A stretch of DNA of 20,496 nt from an uncultured Clostridia bacterium. GTDB taxonomy: Bacteria > Bacillota > Clostridia > Oscillospirales > Ruminococcaceae. The notes beneath the pieces were generated by a model. That model worked only from the letters and a program-made list of their open reading frames with translations, was not told the DNA's origin and searched no databases. The position numbers and the translations under genes were made by a program. Below, in pieces: positions 8,701 through 14,108 of the stretch (positions are counted from its first letter, which is position 1; each line of letters begins with the position of its first letter). Location of the stretch: positions 1 through 20,496 of the forward strand of contig CANEHP010000017.1 of the NCBI GenBank assembly GCA_947427325.1, read 5' to 3'.

Positions 8701-8914
8701 GGTTCAGAAAGCGGGTGTTTCCGGTACTGCCTCCGCTACCACTAACTCCATTTACAATCAGATCAGGAATCTGAAAAATATGATCGATACCTTAAAGGAT
8801 CGCTATGAGCAGCAGCAGGAACGCTACTGGAGCATTTATTCCAATATGGAAACAATGTTGGGCAGCATAAACGGTCAATCCTCTTATATCCAGCAGCTTA
8901 TGGGCAGTATGTAA
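5753..8914 (+). CDS. fliD: Unusually large filament cap protein FliD
   Basis: FliD caps the growing filament and folds flagellin monomers into place. The N-terminus (SGMNSGLDTEAIVNAL, about 14-29, followed by a coiled coil to about 65) and the C-terminus (coiled coil from about 1005, NLKNMIDTLKDRYEQQQERY, ending SSYIQQLMGSM) are typical FliD D0/D1 regions. The 1053-residue length is far above the usual 450-700. Most of the excess is a charged, Tyr/Glu/Lys/Gln-rich block at about residues 257-595. Inside it a segment with AAGDIS and a Tyr/Phe-rich follow-up occurs twice (about 391-425 and 487-525), suggesting internal duplication. A second conserved-looking beta domain is at about 665-800 (LDSLGLTADENGNYNFKING). 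AAGGAGG (5736-5742) lies within the csrA end, 10 nt before ATG 5753. Confidence 0.93.
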   Translation: MANATSALRMSGMNSGLDTEAIVNALTATTKNKINKNERKVLKLQAQQEAYRSIIAAMTKFQTKYCSMSNIKTCLKSGSLFDSYKSTLSNSAGTNVNGVTVSSSTGATPATYNVKVGTVATQSVLKSSTAEGKPVDISECTDADKDYLMTVSVGGKKKNITIKGGDEAAVRNNINTALKDAFGITNNGENKVYISNDNKFVSVDKQSVTASRPTVYSTDRDVTGIDVNNMQTGTNSFTITVGDTTKTVSFSSISADYFNEIFEDGYSDGAHIKADADPKKVALFKQIAENQRQGDVYDAYNQYEEDNLKDNAAAQEQFAIDYMQYEHDKAYRDAEKAQRDLAKEKIISDGLENIKENITFDKDGNVTVNSSELSAKEQQAYDNVRQGYQDALAAGDISSNPKHFDYMSFETYYKKHMESEYKSLIGEDDVDAFWASDEGKYNQEQLEQRYEAIEKSYESKKDAFIKSKQAVAYEARFKEAKQAAYDAAVAAGDISDQEDHKYYCSFEDFKFSKSEFESGEDYQSYYNDYLTDADNIKHSYDGIDYITDFKNISQSGKTEYYDKKLYTGADEESYLNSYDAAQAVRDFNTANIQNNLGAVTFKDEFTNIKATVNADGTISISGKATYEVDDGAGNKTTPPKSFAITQGDKNANDFGFDATSTHSSAGGVSNQIATSQTLDSLGLTADENGNYNFKINGVSFSFKSDATIKEMMNQVNASTAGVKMSYTTITNHFAITANEYGRGTEITFEDGGEGLLGALGFDENATFTEGQNTTIEINGEFIETTSNSYTVDGTTFTFSAAAEGTEFTNEVKRDYSPAIDAIKSFVEDYNKLIDDVYGYVDDEPNKDYYFLTEDDKDEMDLSESQEEKWEKLAKKGILYRDSTLQSIMSSLRTALYSSVDAADGTKVGLYRLGITTTSNLSDHGKLQFSPTMTDAEFESTFAQYADEFAKLFNDSKDGIAYQFDNILNGAVKTSGAEADRGVLVQKAGVSGTASATTNSIYNQIRNLKNMIDTLKDRYEQQQERYWSIYSNMETMLGSINGQSSYIQQLMGSM

Positions 8915-8930
8915 TACAATAACCGCCGGT

Positions 8931-8957
8931 GAAACCCGTTTAGGCGGGTTTCATTTC
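8931..8957 (+). terminator. Hairpin between fliD and fliS, possible partial terminator
   Basis: GAAACCCG (8931-8938) pairs perfectly with CGGGTTTC (8945-8952) over a six-base loop. The following tract is ATTTCGG, not a run of T, so it is more likely an attenuator or an RNA-stability element than a full intrinsic terminator. It lies 16 nt after the fliD stop and about 40 nt before fliS. Confidence 0.55.
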
Positions 8958-8991
8958 GGTATATGAGATTGAAGATTGAAAGGAAGAGCAT

Positions 8992-9396
8992 ATGAATCCT
9001 TATGCGGCTTATAAGAAGCAGTCTGTTACAACCATGACTCCCATTGAGATTGTGGTGAAGCTTTACAGCGAAACCGAGCGGGAGCTTAATCGCGCTGTTA
9101 TGTTTATAGATCAAAAGGACTACGAAAGCACCAATAAGGCGTTGACAAAATCAGGAGACTTGATCAATGCGCTGCGCTCCGTTTTGGACGTGAAGCTGCC
9201 TATCGGAAAAAACTTAGACGCACTTTATTCTTTTTTTGAAAAACAGATAGTTACCGCCAATATGAAGAAGGACAGGGAGATCGTACAGTCTCTGCTCCCA
9301 ATGATAGGAGAGCTTAAGGACGCCTTTACACAGGTGGCGGGTATGTCCAAGGAAGATATTGCGGCGCAGGAGCTGCACGCACAGAAAAATCAGTAA
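8992..9396 (+). CDS. fliS: Flagellin export chaperone FliS
   Basis: FliS binds the C-terminus of flagellin in the cytoplasm, prevents premature polymerisation and guides it to the export gate. The 134-residue product begins MNPYAAYKKQSVTTMTPIEIVVKLYSE. This carries the conserved N-terminal Y-x3-Y-K pattern and the TP-x-E-[IL]-[IV]-x-[KM]-LY-[ED] motif (about 15-26). The helical body (VMFIDQKDYESTNKALTKS and LIGELKDAF-like segments) fits the four-helix bundle. AAAGGAAG (8979-8986) lies 5 nt before ATG 8992. It follows fliD, as in most flagellated bacteria. A fliT gene would be expected next; instead there is a 424-bp stretch with one short ORF and then a coiled-coil gene. Confidence 0.95.
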   Translation: MNPYAAYKKQSVTTMTPIEIVVKLYSETERELNRAVMFIDQKDYESTNKALTKSGDLINALRSVLDVKLPIGKNLDALYSFFEKQIVTANMKKDREIVQSLLPMIGELKDAFTQVAGMSKEDIAAQELHAQKNQ

Positions 9397-9406
9397 CTTT
9401 TAGGAT

Positions 9407-9440
9407 AACAATATGTGTTGGCGGACAATAGCGTATTGTT
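9407..9440 (+). terminator. Possible weak terminator after fliS
   Basis: AACAATATG (9407-9415) pairs with CGTATTGTT (9432-9440), with one G-U pair and a 16-nt loop, followed by GTTTTAGTT. It begins 11 nt after the fliS stop. The stem is AT-rich and the loop large, so it is only a candidate. Apart from this hairpin and the short ORF at 9583-9726, I see nothing recognisable in the 424 bp between fliS and the gene at 9821. Confidence 0.35.
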
Positions 9441-9582
9441 GTTTTAGTTGAAACCCCAAGGATGCTTACGCTTCGGCTTTTCTCATAAACTCAAGGTGTT
9501 GCCCCTCGTTAAATATACGAATTGAATGAAATGCAGTCAACAAATAATGCGATATCTGAAGCATGGGAGTTATGCTGTCGAA

Positions 9583-9726
9583 ATGAAAAGTAATCAAATT
9601 GAAAAAGGAAAAGCCTTACTTCTATTTGGAGTAATTGTGGCATCGATAGGTGATGTATGTTGGTACATTGGCTTATTCCTTGGTCTTGTCGGTTTAATCA
9701 TGGTCTTATTGTCTAAAGGGGTATAA
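9583..9726 (+). CDS. Short hypothetical membrane protein
   Basis: This is a 47-residue ORF of no recognised family. It begins MKSNQIEKGKALLLFGVIVA and continues with two hydrophobic stretches (about 11-23 and 27-43) joined by a short turn, ending LLSKGV. It would form a helical hairpin in the membrane with positively charged ends facing the cytoplasm. An in-frame ATG at 9529 would add 18 polar residues. I prefer ATG 9583, with GGGAG (9565-9569) about 13 nt upstream, but neither start is well supported. Codon use is more AT-rich than the flagellar genes on either side, and the surrounding 424 bp look like an insertion into the flagellar run. It may be a real small protein or chance. Confidence 0.4.
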   Translation: MKSNQIEKGKALLLFGVIVASIGDVCWYIGLFLGLVGLIMVLLSKGV

Positions 9727-9820
9727 TTGGGGGCAGTTCTTATACTATTTCTTAATCGGAATGCAGGCAAATTTGCAAAAGGGCTGTATTTAGTGTTTTG
9801 AAATGAACGGAGGATTCACT

Positions 9821-10315
9821 ATGACCGAGGAAAATATAAAGCAGCTTATCGAAGGCTTTGAAAAAATCGAAGAGCTTTTAAAGCAGTATATAGAGATAAC
9901 CAATATTATTATGGGAACGGAAAGCGAGGATATTGCCTTAATTTCGGGAAGGGTTCAGGAGAGAGAGCAGATAATCGGTCAAATAGACTTTGTTAAAAAA
10001 CAATGCACGGCCTTGATAGATTCAGGCGAACCCGAAGAGGCGGTGCAGATAAGAGAAATGCTTACAGGCTCAAATATAAATCAGCATATTTCGGCAGATT
10101 TTATTGAATTGAGAAACGCAATAGTCAGCCTGCGCTCGGCACAAAATCAAGCGGCGGAAAAGGACAAGGCGCTTCAGGCTCAGTTTAATTCAAGAGCCGG
10201 TGAGGCAAAGGAGGAGCTTGTAAAGCTTAAGGATGATAAAAGAAAGCTCGACTACTACACCTCCGCCAACTCTGCGCCCAGCGGCGTGGGCGGTTCTCTT
10301 GACAGCAGCTTCTGA
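9821..10315 (+). CDS. Coiled-coil protein in the fliT position, possible flagellar chaperone
   Basis: The product is 164 residues and I do not recognise the sequence with certainty. It is almost entirely helical and charged, with long heptad-like stretches (about 1-35, 45-70, 95-145). A low-complexity Ser/Gly tail (SANSAPSGVGGSLDSSF) resembles the flexible ends of FlgN/FliT-type chaperones. There is no signal peptide or membrane segment. ATG 9821 is set by CGGAGGA (9808-9814) about 6 nt upstream; an in-frame ATG at 9803 precedes that site and is rejected. It follows fliS where many genomes carry fliT, and the receiver gene starts 17 nt after its stop. A FliT/FlgN-like export chaperone is a reasonable inference, not a demonstrated one. 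Confidence 0.55.
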   Translation: MTEENIKQLIEGFEKIEELLKQYIEITNIIMGTESEDIALISGRVQEREQIIGQIDFVKKQCTALIDSGEPEEAVQIREMLTGSNINQHISADFIELRNAIVSLRSAQNQAAEKDKALQAQFNSRAGEAKEELVKLKDDKRKLDYYTSANSAPSGVGGSLDSSF

Positions 10316-10332
10316 TTTGAAGGAGGTCGGCT

Positions 10333-10776
10333 ATGATAAATATACTTGCAGTTGAAAACGATCAGCAAACCGCCTCAATGATATACAGTGCGCTGTCCCA
10401 AAGGGAAAAATACCACCTGGCTGTTGTGGAGTCGGGCTATACGGCTTTGGAAGCGATCGCTCAAAAGCAGTTCAACATAATTATAATCGACAGAGATCTT
10501 TCCTATATGAACGGCGCAAAAACCGCTGAGAAAATCAGAGAAAGGTTAGGAGATGAAAACCCGCCCTTTGTTATAACCGCACCTTTTTTTACCCATGACG
10601 ATGTGGAGGAATTTCTGCCCTTTGGCGTGTTCGATTTTTGGGAAAGACCCGTAAGCATACAAAGAATAAGGCTAACTGTTGATATGATAGCCAAGAGCTG
10701 GAGAAGCAAAAGAGATAACCTTGTAAATTACAGGGAATTTCTGGACAGAAACGGAAAAGATACCGAAAGAATATAG
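10333..10776 (+). CDS. Orphan response-regulator receiver protein with altered active site
   Basis: The product is 147 residues: a CheY-like receiver domain (about 1-120) and a short basic helical tail, with no DNA-binding or enzymatic output domain. The phospho-acceptor is Asp53 in IIIIDRDLSYMNG, with Gly at +8 as in CheY. The conserved Thr is Thr82 (FVITAP). Two of the usual five signature positions differ. The acidic pair reads Glu8-Asn9 instead of two acids, and the Lys before the conserved Pro is Arg105 (FWERP). Metal binding and phosphorylation-coupled switching may therefore be altered. AAGGAGGTC (10319-10327) gives a strong start. It is probably cotranscribed with the coiled-coil gene. 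No histidine kinase is nearby; a role in motility control is inferred only from location. Confidence 0.8.
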   Translation: MINILAVENDQQTASMIYSALSQREKYHLAVVESGYTALEAIAQKQFNIIIIDRDLSYMNGAKTAEKIRERLGDENPPFVITAPFFTHDDVEEFLPFGVFDFWERPVSIQRIRLTVDMIAKSWRSKRDNLVNYREFLDRNGKDTERI

Positions 10777-10789
10777 CTTTGTACATAGT

Positions 10790-10943
10790 ACGGGAACAAA
10801 ATTCAAGGTAATATGTACCGTTTCAGCCGAAAATCCTTAATTTCCTGTCCTTGAGGCGAGCGAAGGACATTGTCCCATCGGGACGGTCAAGCGGTGCTTT
10901 CGGCAAGAAAGAGATTTGCTGCCGAAATATATAGTTGTCCCGT
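10790..10943. repeat. Structured ~154-bp inverted-repeat element, divergent member of a window-wide set
   Basis: The ends are ACGGGAACA (left) and TTGTCCCGT (right), an imperfect terminal inverted repeat. Inside are three hairpins: GTCCTT/AAGGAC (10847-10868), TTGTCCC/GGGACGG with two G-U pairs (10870-10886), and TTTCGGCA/TGCCGAAA (10898-10927). Length (154 bp), the third hairpin at offset 108 and AAGCGG at offset 99 match the skeleton of the elements at 12373, 13929 and 18062. The first hairpin does not sit at the same offset and the primary sequence differs. It starts 13 nt after the receiver gene stop. It is either a divergent relative or an independent structured region. Confidence 0.5.
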
Positions 10944-10961
10944 TGAATTTTTTATAAAATT

Positions 10962-10999
10962 AAAGGCATAAGGCTTGATTAACAGCCTTATGCCTTTTT
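10962..10999. terminator. Strong bidirectional intrinsic terminator
   Basis: AAAGGCATAAGGCT (10962-10975) pairs perfectly with AGCCTTATGCCTTT (10984-10997) over an 8-nt loop, a 14-bp stem, followed by TTTTT (10995-10999). Upstream AT-rich sequence gives a T-rich tract on the minus strand too. It sits between the convergent receiver gene and HlyD-like lipoprotein gene and probably ends both transcripts. Confidence 0.9.
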
Positions 11000-11074
11000 A
11001 TGCCGACAACTGTCAACTTTCAACGGTCAACTTTTTTACAGCCCCTTAGAGGCAGTATTAAAAGGAGTTAGAAA

Positions 11075-11124
11075 GGGATCAAAAAGGGATCAAAAAGGGA
11101 TCAAAAAGGGATCAAAAAGGGATC
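11075..11124. repeat. 11-bp tandem repeat with phased A-tracts
   Basis: The unit GGGATCAAAAA begins at 11075, 11086, 11097 and 11108; a fifth, partial copy (GGGATC) starts at 11119. A5 tracts therefore recur every 11 bp, close to one helical turn, an arrangement known to bend DNA. Each unit also carries a GATC site. It lies just downstream of the minus-strand lipoprotein gene (stop at 11142) and would be in its 3' untranslated RNA. Confidence 0.95.
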
Positions 11125-11141
11125 GGATAGAACTCAAAAAG

Positions 11142-12320
11142 TTAATAAGCCACTTCGTCCCCCTCGCACAGCCCCTCTAAAATAACGGTATACCCGTTTA
11201 CGGTATCTCCCACGGTTACGGGAGTCTGTATGCGCTGACCGTCCTTGTAAAGATAAACATAGCTGGAGTCCTTAACGGTAACCGCATTTCGGGGAAGAGC
11301 CAATACATTGCAGTATTTCTTTGTAACGACGTTCACGGTAGCCCAACCTGCTTGTACGGCATTGGGTGTTTCCTCTAAAAGCTCCGCCAAAACCTCCGGT
11401 TCAAATCCTATAATAATATTTCTGCTGCCGTCCGCCGATGTAGGTCCTTTATCCTTGTCAAAAAGAGTATTTTGAACCATGTAATTCCCGGACGCCAACC
11501 CCAAGTGATCTTTTGAATAGGAGAAACTTATGTTATTTGAAGAATTTCCCGAGTATCCTTCGGAAAAAAGGCTTAGACCTTCGGCAGATTGTTCTGCCGT
11601 CATATGGGCGCTGTATTTTAACGGACGGTTATAGCATCTGTTGTCAGGCGTACTTAAAACCGTCCCTTCGTGTGCGTTTCCCGTAAGGGTAACAGTTACC
11701 TTTTTACCCAATTTAAAAGGGGTGAGCCTATCCTTTTCCGGAGAATATTCTATATAAACAAAAATGTCGTCTACAGGGGCAACAGAGCAGATATAATCTC
11801 CCTTTGACATTTCCATGCCAACGTTAAGATATGCGGAGTCGGTAACAATACAGTCATAGGGAGCATAGATAATATAACGGTCCCTGCGGTACTCCACCTC
11901 GTCTAAAAGAGCCTTTTGATATTCATATTCCAGTCTTGCGGAATCCGTTCCCTGCTGCCGATATGTTTCCAGGGCAGTCTCGGTATAGATGCTTTGCTTT
12001 TTGTACTCGTAGTCAAGCTCCGAGCTGTCAAAAGCGGCTATAATCTCTCCCTCCTTAAAAGACCGATAGGCGGAGGCATTATTTGTAATAAGATTTCCCT
12101 TTACAGCAACCGTTAAAGCGTCTGCTGTGGCGTATCCTATTGATGCGGCAATCTTGGCGCTTTCCTCTAAGTTCATCACCGAAACCGCCGTCTTATTCAC
12201 TTTTTGGGTGGGTTCATAAATCGGAAGCTGAATTTCCTTGTCGACCCTGTCCTGCAAGGAGCAGGCGGAAAGGGAAAGAATCAGCAAGCCCGCAGTTAAA
12301 GCTTTAAAAGTATGTTTCAT
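11142..12320 (-). CDS. HlyD/RND-type periplasmic-adaptor-like lipoprotein
   Basis: The product is 392 residues. The N-terminus MKHTFKALTAGLLILSLSAC is a lipoprotein signal with lipobox LSAC (Cys20), so the protein should be anchored outside the membrane. The middle has a short helical arm (about 120-155). This is followed by a lipoyl/barrel-type segment, YIIYAPYDCIVTDSAYLNVG and MEMSKGDYICSVAPVDDIFVYIEY, typical of membrane-fusion (HlyD) proteins. The C-terminus (VLALPRNAVTVKDSSYVYLY to GLCEGDEVAY) is the usual membrane-proximal domain. In Firmicutes such adaptors usually partner MacB/FtsX-like ABC transporters; none is adjacent. ATG 12320 has GGAG (complement of 12329-12332) 8 nt upstream. 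The frame stays open to 12521, but that extension reads through an inverted-repeat element and is not part of the gene. Confidence 0.82.
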   Translation of the reverse strand: MKHTFKALTAGLLILSLSACSLQDRVDKEIQLPIYEPTQKVNKTAVSVMNLEESAKIAASIGYATADALTVAVKGNLITNNASAYRSFKEGEIIAAFDSSELDYEYKKQSIYTETALETYRQQGTDSARLEYEYQKALLDEVEYRRDRYIIYAPYDCIVTDSAYLNVGMEMSKGDYICSVAPVDDIFVYIEYSPEKDRLTPFKLGKKVTVTLTGNAHEGTVLSTPDNRCYNRPLKYSAHMTAEQSAEGLSLFSEGYSGNSSNNISFSYSKDHLGLASGNYMVQNTLFDKDKGPTSADGSRNIIIGFEPEVLAELLEETPNAVQAGWATVNVVTKKYCNVLALPRNAVTVKDSSYVYLYKDGQRIQTPVTVGDTVNGYTVILEGLCEGDEVAY

Positions 12321-12369
12321 AACCAAATCTCCAAAACTGTAATAATCCAAATACTTATGCTCATAGAAA

Positions 12370-12400
12370 TTTATACTAATTCTTGATTGAAAGTAGACAA
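12370..12400 (-). promoter_or_regulatory. Possible outward promoter in element end, driving the lipoprotein gene
   Basis: Reading the minus strand, TTGTCT (complement of 12395-12400) and TATAAA (complement of 12370-12375) are separated by 19 nt, somewhat longer than ideal. The -35-like hexamer is inside the element's terminal repeat and the -10-like hexamer straddles its end. The same pair with the same spacing occurs at the end of the element derivative (18271-18301), so the arrangement is a property of the element. It lies 50 nt before the lipoprotein gene. Confidence 0.3.
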
Positions 12401-12531
12401 AAGATTTGCGAGGATGATTTTTGCAAGACAAGGCGGAGGACGCCGCAAGGCTGACGCCTTGCAAGGACGACAACGCAGTATTGCGAAAATCAGACCGCAA
12501 AGATTGTCTACTTTCAGTCAAGAATTAGTAT
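12373..12531. mobile_element. MITE-like 159-bp inverted-repeat element (family 1)
   Basis: The left arm ATACTAATTCTTGA continues TGAAAGTAGACAA. The right arm is its inverse, with a single mismatch over 28 bp. Internally there are CAAGG (12429), a 7-bp hairpin GCAAGGC-TGAC-GCCTTGC (12445-12462), ACGCAG (12473-12478) and a second hairpin TTGCG/CGCAA from 12481. It has no coding capacity of its own. TAGAA flanks it at 12364-12368 and 12532-12536 and may be a 5-bp target duplication if the left end extends to 12369. An internally deleted, inverted copy lies at 18219-18298. It separates the DUF1015 gene from the lipoprotein gene. It looks like a non-autonomous mobile or structured repeat; I do not know its parent transposase. 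Confidence 0.8.
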
Positions 12532-12571
12532 TAGAAGCTGTTCCGGCAGAAATCGGCGCAGCGCCTTTTCC

Positions 12572-13861
12572 TTAATCAAAAATCTTATTCATGACAAGAC
12601 CCGTAGTAAGCTTGGGATAAAAATAAGTGGATTTTTGGGGCATTTTGCCCCCTGCCGCCGCCACGTCTCTTATTTCGCTTACCCTGGTGGGGTTAAGCAA
12701 AAAGCAGCAGTTCGCCCTTTTTCCGTCAACAGCCGCAATGGCTTCGTCATCGCTTCTTGTGTATGTAAGATTTATCTGATTTGCCATATTTTCTTTGTCA
12801 ATGCCGAAAATCCTTTCCAGCACAAGGGAATGGAGCACGCTTACATCAAGCTGTCTTAAAGCCTTGCAGCTCTCGGGGAGCGTCTTATCCATAATCTCGG
12901 GATTCTTAAGAACCATCAGGGTATAGTTATTATCCCCCGTGAACATTACAAACGCTTTTTTGCCCTCATTATATGCCTGCGCCAAGCCCTGTTCTCCCTT
13001 TTCTCTGTTAAGATAAGGCGTTATTTCAAAATAATCCTTGCATTTTTCACAAACGGCATTGTAATCAAAGCTCGGCAAATCTCTTACGATGCGGTGAGTG
13101 GGGAAAACCACCAGTCCCGTATTTTCCATATTTACAAGCATCATCGTCACATATTCGCTGCTGCCCGTTTCGTCCAGATTTTCCTCTGCGTATTTTTTAT
13201 AGTTAAGGGCAGTTTCGTAGCGGTGATGTCCGTCGGCGATATAAAGCTTTTTGTCCGCCATTTTCTCCGTCAGCTCGGCAATAAAGCTTTTGTCGTTTAC
13301 TATCCACATTTTGTGGGTAACGTTGTCCTTATCGGTAAAGCGGCTGTTCGGCTCTCCCGCAGAAGCGGAGTCAATCAGCGAAAAAACGGAATTGTCCTCG
13401 TCCGTATAAAGAGAATAAATCTGGCTGAAATTACAGCCTGTGACTTTCATAAGGTTAAGGCGGTCGGCTTTAGCCTTTGACAGCGTTTCCTCATGGGGAA
13501 GAATAATCCCTTTGTCAAAAGGCTCAAGCCTTACAAGAGAAACAAAGCCTTTGACACTGTAATCCCTCCCTCTTGCCGAAAAGTCCATTTCGTAAATATA
13601 GACGCCGTCCTCCTCATCGCATTTGAGGATCTCCTCATTCAGCCAGCTGCGGAGCGTGTCCGCAGCGCTACGATAGTCGGAAATATTCTCGCTGCCGCCG
13701 ATTACCGGCAGCTCCAATCGGATAAGGTTGTAGGGGTTTTTGTCTAAAAGCCGCTGTCTTTCCTCTGCGTTTATTATATCGTAGGGCGGGCAGGCGAGCT
13801 GTGATACGTCCCCTGCCTTTTCGGTGTAGCGAAGCCCTTTAAAGGCTTTTATTTCTGCCAT
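12572..13861 (-). CDS. DUF1015 family protein
   Basis: The product is a soluble protein of 429 residues and unassigned function. Family hallmarks are visible in order: CPPYDII (about 24-30), LPHEETLSKAKADRLNLMK (about 121-139), and ADGHHRYETA (about 209-218), the most conserved motif. Length is normal for the family (about 400-450). The DGHHR motif resembles the DGHHR of ParB/sulfiredoxin-fold enzymes such as the free-serine kinase SerK, so a nucleotide-dependent role is conceivable. That is inference only. There is no signal peptide or membrane helix. The ribosome binding site is weak (AGAGAAG just upstream of the ATG at 13861). It is read in the same direction as secA, but a 158-bp element lies between the two. 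The stop is at 12572, 41 nt from the next element. Confidence 0.88.
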   Translation of the reverse strand: MAEIKAFKGLRYTEKAGDVSQLACPPYDIINAEERQRLLDKNPYNLIRLELPVIGGSENISDYRSAADTLRSWLNEEILKCDEEDGVYIYEMDFSARGRDYSVKGFVSLVRLEPFDKGIILPHEETLSKAKADRLNLMKVTGCNFSQIYSLYTDEDNSVFSLIDSASAGEPNSRFTDKDNVTHKMWIVNDKSFIAELTEKMADKKLYIADGHHRYETALNYKKYAEENLDETGSSEYVTMMLVNMENTGLVVFPTHRIVRDLPSFDYNAVCEKCKDYFEITPYLNREKGEQGLAQAYNEGKKAFVMFTGDNNYTLMVLKNPEIMDKTLPESCKALRQLDVSVLHSLVLERIFGIDKENMANQINLTYTRSDDEAIAAVDGKRANCCFLLNPTRVSEIRDVAAAGGKMPQKSTYFYPKLTTGLVMNKIFD

Positions 13862-13928
13862 AGTTATCTTCTCTTTCGTTTTTATTTAAAGTTTGTTTTT
13901 AAAAAACGGGTGATCCTGTGAATCTAAG

Positions 13929-14086
13929 AACTTGTTCTCATAGGAATGGTGCGCGGATTTTCGAGCAAATTTTGTCGAGGACAAGGAAAAATTCCGCAGG
14001 AATACTCGTGTATTTCAAGGAATTTTGACGCAGTCATCGGCAAAATTTGCCGAAAAGATGCGTGCCAATTTCTATGAGAACAAGTT
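13929..14086. mobile_element. MITE-like 158-bp inverted-repeat element (family 2)
   Basis: The left arm AACTTGTTCTCATAG continues GAATGGTGCGC. The right arm is its inverse with a few mismatches over about 27 bp. Internal parts are CAAGG (13982), a 7-bp hairpin GGAATAC-TCGT-GTATTTC with one G-U pair (13999-14016), TTTTGACGCAG (14023-14033), and CGGCAAAATTTGCCG (14038-14052). The flanks are CTAAG on the left and TTAAG on the right; TAAG may be a target duplication or part of the element. A second copy starts at 20450. It sits between the secA stop and the DUF1015 start and could act as a terminator or processing site for secA mRNA. No ORF of its own is evident. Confidence 0.82.
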
Positions 14087-14108
14087 TTAAGAATGCCATA
14101 CCGACACA

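Noticed and set aside
9456..9520. Minus-strand peptide ending RIFNEGQHLEFMRKAEA, as a gene remnant
   Set aside because: The last residues look protein-like, but the frame upstream gives no start codon with a ribosome binding site and no family I recognise; too short to call.
11075..11124. CRISPR array
   Set aside because: The repeats are contiguous 11-bp units with no spacers and no cas genes nearby; this is a simple tandem repeat.
12321..12521. Upstream extension of the lipoprotein gene to a 459-residue protein
   Set aside because: The extra 67 codons run through an inverted-repeat element and would bury the lipoprotein signal; ATG 12320 has a proper ribosome binding site.
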